Positions 59,252-64,000 of a stretch of DNA of 64,000 nt are shown here, piece after piece. This stretch comes from Duganella qianjiadongensis (GTDB taxonomy: Bacteria > Pseudomonadota > Gammaproteobacteria > Burkholderiales > Burkholderiaceae_D). The DNA lies in assembly GCF_009857915.1 (NCBI RefSeq), contig NZ_WWCM01000001.1:248001-312000 (forward strand). The letters run 5' to 3'. The first letter of the stretch is position 1. Every line of letters begins with the position of its first letter. Position numbers and translations under genes: made by a program. Below the pieces are notes generated by a model. That model had not been told where the DNA came from. It searched no databases and was given only the letters and a program-made list of their open reading frames with translations.

Positions 59252-60670
59252 CTATACTGCTTGCCAGCGCAGACGGATGCGGTCTGTGCCTGTAGTCAAC
59301 TTATTGCAGTCCATGCCTATGCCTGCCGCGAACAGCAGCTGTTGCGGCGCACTCACAACGGGCAGGCGGCCACGCTCCCAGGCGGGAATGCTCAGTGCCT
59401 GATAGTGGTATTTGATGCCGCGCGTAGGCCGGTTTGCGGCCAGTTTGAGCCGCTCGCCCCCCCGGCGGAATTCGATCACCAGCGGCTGCTCCTGCAGCCA
59501 CTGCGGGTCCAGCCCCTGCTCTGCCCGCTCGAAATGCAGCACCCCGCCATACGCCGGAAAAGCCAGCTCGCTCTCGCCTTTCCAGACAAATTCCGTACCG
59601 GGCGACTGGTCGAATTGATCTTCCCGCGTTCCTTCCAGCGCTTCCAGCTTGGGCGTCAGATATAAGCGGTCGCGATGACGGCGCACGTGGCAGTCCGGAT
59701 GGGTGACCAGTAACTGCGCGTCATAGCGTGCCTCCAGCAGCTGGGTCAGCATCTCGCCCAGCCATGCCGAACTGGGCATGCGCAGCTGGCGCAGCTTGAA
59801 CCAGTGGCGCAGCAGATTGGCGCAACGGTCCGCACTCAGGCCGCGCAGGCGGGCCACATCGAGGCTATCACCATCCAGACACAGAGCCAGATCCTGCTCG
59901 GCCAGTTCGGTCAGCAGGCGCTGGGCCGACTGGGCATGCTGGGCGCTGCGCGCAAAGCGCTCCTGAAAGCCGGGGAAAGCCGCCGCCAGCGCCGGCATCA
60001 CCTTGTGGCGCAAGGCATTGCGGGCAAAGCGCGCGTCGTCGTTCGATTCGTCGTGGATATGGCTGATCTGCTGCGTTGCCACATACGCATCGAGCTGCTT
60101 GCGCGACACCGGCAGCAGCGGCCGCGCCATCACCAGTTCAGGATTAGCCAGCAATTCCGGCGCCGCATTGGCCGCATCCATGCCCGACAGGCCGGCCGTA
60201 CCGGAACCGCGCAGCAGCTGCAGCAGCACGGTTTCCGCCTGATCGTCGAGGTGGTGGGCAGTGAGCAGCAGACGCACGCCATGGCGCGCGCACAGCCCCC
60301 CTAAAGCCGCGTAACGCACCTTGCGCGCCGCCGCCTCGGTACCCGTCTTGCCCTGATCCGTCAGTTGCACGCGCTGCGCCTCGAACGCCACCCCCAGCGC
60401 GGCACAAGCCTGCTCGCAATGGGCCAGCCAGCTATCGGCATTCGGGCTCAGACCATGGTGGATGTGGAAGGCATACAGCGTCACGCCATGCGCGCGCGCA
60501 TAGCCATGCGCCAGATGCAGCAGGGCCGAGGAATCGAGCCCGCCACTGAGCGCTACCGCTATGCGCGCCGGCGCCGCCGCGGCACTGCCATCGGCCTGTA
60601 CACGCGCCAGCGCGGCGCTGGTGGCCTGAGCGAAGATGCTGCTCAGGGTAGGAATCTGTTGCTTCTTCAA
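59252..60670 (-). CDS. tilS: tRNA(Ile)-lysidine synthase
   Basis: A 472-aa enzyme that changes C34 of the CAU anticodon of tRNA-Ile to lysidine. The PP-loop ATPase motif SGGLDSSALL, then HIHHGLSPNAD, TAHHLDDQAETVLLQLLRG and the C-terminal TilS domain with RPTRGIKYHYQ are present. No ATG is available; TTG at 60670, six bases after GGAG, is preferred over a TTG at 60682. Downstream of accA, separated by a hairpin. Confidence 0.92.
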   Translation of the reverse strand: MKKQQIPTLSSIFAQATSAALARVQADGSAAAAPARIAVALSGGLDSSALLHLAHGYARAHGVTLYAFHIHHGLSPNADSWLAHCEQACAALGVAFEAQRVQLTDQGKTGTEAAARKVRYAALGGLCARHGVRLLLTAHHLDDQAETVLLQLLRGSGTAGLSGMDAANAAPELLANPELVMARPLLPVSRKQLDAYVATQQISHIHDESNDDARFARNALRHKVMPALAAAFPGFQERFARSAQHAQSAQRLLTELAEQDLALCLDGDSLDVARLRGLSADRCANLLRHWFKLRQLRMPSSAWLGEMLTQLLEARYDAQLLVTHPDCHVRRHRDRLYLTPKLEALEGTREDQFDQSPGTEFVWKGESELAFPAYGGVLHFERAEQGLDPQWLQEQPLVIEFRRGGERLKLAANRPTRGIKYHYQALSIPAWERGRLPVVSAPQQLLFAAGIGMDCNKLTTGTDRIRLRWQAV

Positions 60671-60691
60671 TGCCTGCTCCAAAAATGCAAA

Positions 60692-60710
60692 TCGGGGGCA
60701 GCGCCCCCGA
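60692..60710 (-). terminator. GC-rich hairpin between accA and tilS
   Basis: TCGGGGGC and GCCCCCGA form an eight-base stem with loop AGC, followed on the minus strand by ATTTGCATTTTT. It could end part of the accA transcripts before tilS, or act as an attenuator. The T-run is interrupted, so readthrough is likely. Confidence 0.6.
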
Positions 60711-60732
60711 CTCTTGTTGATGCCGCGCCCGC

Positions 60733-61707
60733 TTATTCCTGCGGCGTGGTCTCTTTGAACTTACCGTAGCTCATCAGCTTCTCGTGACGGGCTTCCAGCA
60801 GGTCCTTGGTCTTCATGCCGTGGAACTGGCGCAGCGAATCGGCCAGTGCACGCTTGAGCAGCGTGGCCATCTGTTTCGGATCGCGGTGCGCGCCGCCCAG
60901 CGGTTCGTTGACGATCTTGTCGATCAGGCCCATGGCTTTCAGACGGTGTGCCGTCAGGCCCAGCGCTTCGGCGGCATCGGCGGCACGTTCCGAGGTCTTC
61001 CACAGGATAGAGGCGCAGCCTTCCGGCGAAATCACCGAGTAGGTAGCGTATTGCAGCATCAGCACGGCATCGCCCACGGCGATCGCCAGCGCGCCGCCGG
61101 AACCGCCTTCACCGATGATGGTGGCGATCAGCGGCACTTTCAGTTCGGCCATCACGTACAGATTGTGGCCGATGGCTTCCGACTGGCCGCGCTCTTCCGC
61201 GTCGATGCCGGGGAATGCGCCCGGGGTATCGACAAAGGTGAAAATGGGAATGCCGAATTTTTCTGCCAGCTTCATCAGGCGCATGGCCTTGCGATAGCCT
61301 TCAGGCTTGGGCATGCCGAAGTTGCGCATCGCGCGTTCTTTGGTATCGCGGCCCTTCTGGTGGCCGATGACCATACAGGCCTGACCATTGAAACGGGCCA
61401 GACCGCCCACCACGGACAGGTCGTCCGCATAAGTGCGGTCGCCGTGCAGTTCGTGGAAGTCGGTAAAGATTTCGTTCACATAGTCCATGGTGTACGGACG
61501 CTGCGGATGGCGCGCAATCTGCGCGACCTGCCAAGGGGTAAGCTTGGCGTAGATATCCTTGGTCAGTTGCTGGCTCTTTTTGGCCAGACGGTCGATCTCC
61601 TCAGAGATGTCGACAGCCGAATCGTCCTGAACGAAACGCAGCTCTTCGATTTTGCCATCGAGTTCGGCGATCGGTTGCTCAAAGTTGAGGAAAGTCGTTT
61701 TGGTCAT
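60733..61707 (-). CDS. accA: Acetyl-CoA carboxylase carboxyltransferase, alpha subunit
   Basis: A 324-aa protein, normal for Acc[21 protein letters not shown] at the start, [41 protein letters not shown] and [15 protein letters not shown] are family hallmarks. With AccD it moves the carboxyl group from biotin to acetyl-CoA to make malonyl-CoA for fatty-acid synthesis. Confidence 0.97.
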   Translation of the reverse strand: MTKTTFLNFEQPIAELDGKIEELRFVQDDSAVDISEEIDRLAKKSQQLTKDIYAKLTPWQVAQIARHPQRPYTMDYVNEIFTDFHELHGDRTYADDLSVVGGLARFNGQACMVIGHQKGRDTKERAMRNFGMPKPEGYRKAMRLMKLAEKFGIPIFTFVDTPGAFPGIDAEERGQSEAIGHNLYVMAELKVPLIATIIGEGGSGGALAIAVGDAVLMLQYATYSVISPEGCASILWKTSERAADAAEALGLTAHRLKAMGLIDKIVNEPLGGAHRDPKQMATLLKRALADSLRQFHGMKTKDLLEARHEKLMSYGKFKETTPQE

Positions 61708-61793
61708 TGTACCTCCGTGTTTATGCTCCGCTATGGGGTCTTGCCGACAAGAATGAAATGGTCGGGCAAGGCCTCGCTCAGCGATTAGAGTGT

Positions 61794-62450
61794 CTATTCT
61801 ACAGCAAGCGGATCGAGACTACGCCATAAATACCATGTCGCCACCGTGCGCCATGGCTCCCAGTTGGCAGAAACTTCGCGTGCATCGCTGCGCGAAACTG
61901 GCTCTCCGGAGAAATAATTCTGGCTGATGCCCTGAATCAGACCGGGATCGTCCAGCGGCAGAACATTCGGCCGCAACAGGTTAAAAATCAAAAACATCTC
62001 GGCCGTCCAGCGGCCGATGCCGCGGATCTGGGTCAGCTCCGCGATCACCGCTTCGTCATCCATCTGGTCCCACTGGGCAGTATGGACACGCTTGTTTTTG
62101 AAGTGGTCGGCCAGATCAAGGATGTACTCGGTCTTGCGCTTGGACAAACCGCAAGCAGCCACCTGCTCGGCGCCGGCCTTGATAATCTGCGCTGGCGTGC
62201 ATTTTGGGCTCAGCAGCAAAAGCTTGCCCCAGGCAGCATCGGCCACCTTGGCCGTCACCTGCTGTCCCACAACGGAACGGGCCAGCGTGGTAAACGGGTC
62301 GCTATGGCCGACCAGACACAGGTCGCCAAATTGCGGAATCAGCTTTTTCATGATGCGGTCCCGCTTCATGAGCTCGATCTTGGCCTGCTCCCAGTACGGC
62401 GGCACCGCCGTGACCGGGCCTGTGCCCCCGTTTTCCTTGGCCGTCACCAT
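61794..62450 (-). CDS. DNA-3-methyladenine glycosylase II-like (HhH-GPD)
   Basis: A 218-aa base-excision enzyme. [16 protein letters not shown] and the helix-hairpin-helix segment [18 protein letters not shown], followed by the catalytic Asp in LPLDDPG, show an AlkA-type glycosylase. It removes alkylated purines. It starts within the cysS stop (TAATG), so the two are coupled; this gene pair is a common Burkholderiales arrangement. Confidence 0.9.
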   Translation of the reverse strand: MVTAKENGGTGPVTAVPPYWEQAKIELMKRDRIMKKLIPQFGDLCLVGHSDPFTTLARSVVGQQVTAKVADAAWGKLLLLSPKCTPAQIIKAGAEQVAACGLSKRKTEYILDLADHFKNKRVHTAQWDQMDDEAVIAELTQIRGIGRWTAEMFLIFNLLRPNVLPLDDPGLIQGISQNYFSGEPVSRSDAREVSANWEPWRTVATWYLWRSLDPLAVE

Positions 62451-63841
62451 TATGCGCGGCGCCAGTTGGTCGTGCCGTCAGGCTTGTCTTCGAGGATGAT
62501 GCCAGCGGCCAGCAGTTCGGCACGGATCCGGTCGGATTCGGCGAAATTGCGGGCCTTCTTGGCAGCGGCACGCTGGGCAATGGCGTCGGCAATCGCAGTG
62601 TCGCCTGCACCACCGGTTTCGCCCACGGCAGCCTGCAAGAAGGCCTGCGGGCTGCGTTGCAGCAGACCCAGCACGCCGGCCAGCGCTTTCAGCTGGGCAG
62701 CGACATACGGCGATTTCGTCTTGTTCAGTTCGGTTGCGAGCTCGAACAAGGCCGCCACCGCCAGCGGCGTATTGAAATCATCATCCATGGCTTCGGCGAA
62801 GCGGCGGGCCTGCTCGCCCTGCCAGTCCAGCGCCGAACCGTCATCGGCCACGCCGTCCAGCGCCGTGTACAAGCGGGTCAGCGCACCACGGGCGTCATCC
62901 AGATGGGCGTCCGAGTAGTTGAGCGGGCTGCGGTAGTGGGCGCGCAGAATGAAGAAGCGCACCACTTCGGCATCGTATTTTTTCAGGACGTCGCGGATGG
63001 TGAAGAAATTGCCCAGCGATTTGGACATCTTCTCGTTATCGACGCGCACAAAGCCGTTGTGCACCCAGTAGTTGACGGGGGCGCGGCCAAACGCGCCTTC
63101 CGACTGGGCGATCTCGTTTTCATGGTGGGGGAACTGCAGGTCGGCGCCGCCGCCATGGATATCGAAATGTTCGCCCAGCAGCGCCGAGCACATGGCCGAG
63201 CACTCGATGTGCCAGCCCGGACGGCCCTTGCCCCACTTGGACTCCCATTTCACTTCTTCCGGCTCGGATTCTTTCGCGGCTTTCCACAGCACGAAGTCGA
63301 GCGGATCACGCTTGCCTGTATTCACATCCACCCGTTCGCCCGCGCGCAGATCATCGAGCGATTTGCCGGACAGGCGGCCATAGTTGTGGAAGTTGCGCAC
63401 GGCGTAATTCACATCGCCATCTTCGCCCTGATAGGCCAGATCCTTGGCTTCCAGTTTTTCGATCAGCGCCAGCATCTGCGGCACATACTGGGTGGCGCGC
63501 GGCACCAGCGTAGGCGGCAATATGCCCAGCGCCTGGGTATCTTCATCCATGTACTGGGTGAAACGGGTGGTCAGCTGCGAGATAGTTTCGCCGTTTTCCA
63601 CGGCGCGTTTGATGATCTTGTCATCGATATCGGTGATGTTACGGGCATAAGTCACCTCGTAGCCGGAGGCCATCAGCCAGCGGTACATCACGTCGAACGC
63701 CATCATCATGCGCGCATGGCCGATGTGGCAGTAATCATAGATGGTCATACCGCATACATACATGCGGACTTTGCCAGCTTCTATCGGTACGAAGGTCTGC
63801 TTGTCACGCGCTAGCGTGTTGTAAATCTTTAAATTGCTCAT
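62450..63841 (-). CDS. cysS: Cysteinyl-tRNA synthetase
   Basis: A 463-aa class I synthetase. The first zinc Cys and HIGH motif appear in [17 protein letters not shown], the [10 protein letters not shown] segment follows, and KMSKSLGNF is the KMSKS loop. ECSAMCS and [13 protein letters not shown] supply the remaining zinc ligands. Length is normal. Confidence 0.97.
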   Translation of the reverse strand: MSNLKIYNTLARDKQTFVPIEAGKVRMYVCGMTIYDYCHIGHARMMMAFDVMYRWLMASGYEVTYARNITDIDDKIIKRAVENGETISQLTTRFTQYMDEDTQALGILPPTLVPRATQYVPQMLALIEKLEAKDLAYQGEDGDVNYAVRNFHNYGRLSGKSLDDLRAGERVDVNTGKRDPLDFVLWKAAKESEPEEVKWESKWGKGRPGWHIECSAMCSALLGEHFDIHGGGADLQFPHHENEIAQSEGAFGRAPVNYWVHNGFVRVDNEKMSKSLGNFFTIRDVLKKYDAEVVRFFILRAHYRSPLNYSDAHLDDARGALTRLYTALDGVADDGSALDWQGEQARRFAEAMDDDFNTPLAVAALFELATELNKTKSPYVAAQLKALAGVLGLLQRSPQAFLQAAVGETGGAGDTAIADAIAQRAAAKKARNFAESDRIRAELLAAGIILEDKPDGTTNWRRA

Positions 63842-63917
63842 CGGCTCTTGCTATGTTCTCTTTATCGGCGCGACCGGCAGGTACACCCGTTTAATCTTTC
63901 CACCCTGAAGGAGTAGA

Positions 63918-64000
63918 ATGGGCAAGTATAGCATTGATAAAAACCGCATAGTCCCGATATGCCTTATGATTTTTTGGCAATTCGTTCTACACAACACAGC
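63918..64000 (+). other. Possible start of a gene running off the right edge
   Basis: An ATG at 63918 follows GAAGGAGTAGA, an excellent ribosome site, and its frame stays open for 27 codons to the edge. A second ATG at 63959 in another frame (MPYDFLAIRS) also stays open. It is divergent from cysS. Too little sequence is present to identify a product or choose a frame. Confidence 0.3.

Noticed and set aside
60784..63814. Long plus-strand frames opposite accA and cysS
   Set aside because: Both lie fully inside well-supported housekeeping genes on the other strand.
1..64000. CRISPR array, prophage or complete insertion sequence
   Set aside because: No regularly spaced repeats, cas genes, phage structural genes or intact transposase were found; only the istA fragment at 57092-57307.

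Overview
The window comes from a chromosome of a high-GC beta-proteobacterium. The conserved run cysS - alkA-like glycosylase - accA - tilS - lysC - tRNA-Ser (right end), the abundance of TonB-dependent receptors (six, one cut by the window edge) and the style of the small membrane proteins fit Burkholderiales, most likely Oxalobacteraceae (Massilia/Duganella type). This placement is an inference from gene order and protein style, not from a marker-gene comparison.

Layout. (1) 1-14105: a sialic-acid catabolic region. A TonB receptor (partial) and a periplasmic NanM mutarotase diverge from a shared promoter region. A long minus-strand operon carries a second NanM-like protein, a GntR/FCD regulator, a family-5 (Sat/Dpp-type) ABC importer, a NanA-type lyase, NanE, NanK and a NanS-like O-acetylesterase. 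A palindrome, TCAGATATCTGA or close variants, recurs at three promoters of this region and is the likely operator. (2) 14443-15956: small membrane proteins, including a TMEM165/UPF0016 Mn exporter under a yybP-ykoY manganese riboswitch. (3) 16228-23704: two orphan TonB receptors around a 554-aa helical-repeat protein of unknown function. (4) 24023-44726: the most interesting part. A family 2A encapsulin operon (rhodanese, serine acetyltransferase, XRE regulator, encapsulin shell SrpI, cysteine desulfurase cargo) and an SfnR-like sigma-54 activator sit between two copies of a paralogous gene module. Each copy contains a DUF6152 protein, two secreted 'PDLSGxW' proteins, a TonB receptor and two DUF6644 membrane proteins. 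The left copy adds a Tat-exported amidohydrolase, a cytochrome c' lipoprotein and a rhodanese-like protein. The left copy is bracketed by two inward-facing sigma-54 promoters, each with a near-identical 21-bp upstream element; this suggests one sigma-54 regulon, probably for sulfur limitation. (5) 44902-55604: a glycerolipid/fatty-acid operon (acyl-CoA synthetase, TonB receptor, monoacylglycerol lipase, dienoyl-CoA reductase-like SDR, GlpD, GlpK, TpiA) with a divergent AraC regulator. (6) 55901-63841: housekeeping genes (map with a ParD-like gene, tRNA-Ser, lysC, tilS, accA, glycosylase, cysS) and a truncated IS21 istA remnant.

How the parts work together. In region 1 the receptor and ABC importer bring in acylated or free sialic acid, NanS and NanM prepare it, and lyase, NanK and NanE convert it to GlcNAc-6-P; no sialidase, nagA or nagB lies in the window. 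In region 4 I infer that a substrate, possibly an organosulfur compound, is imported and processed by the duplicated envelope module, while the cysteine desulfurase inside the encapsulin stores or handles the resulting sulfur. In region 5 the lipase yields glycerol and fatty acid; the fatty acid is activated to acyl-CoA and glycerol is taken via GlpK, GlpD and TpiA to glyceraldehyde-3-P.
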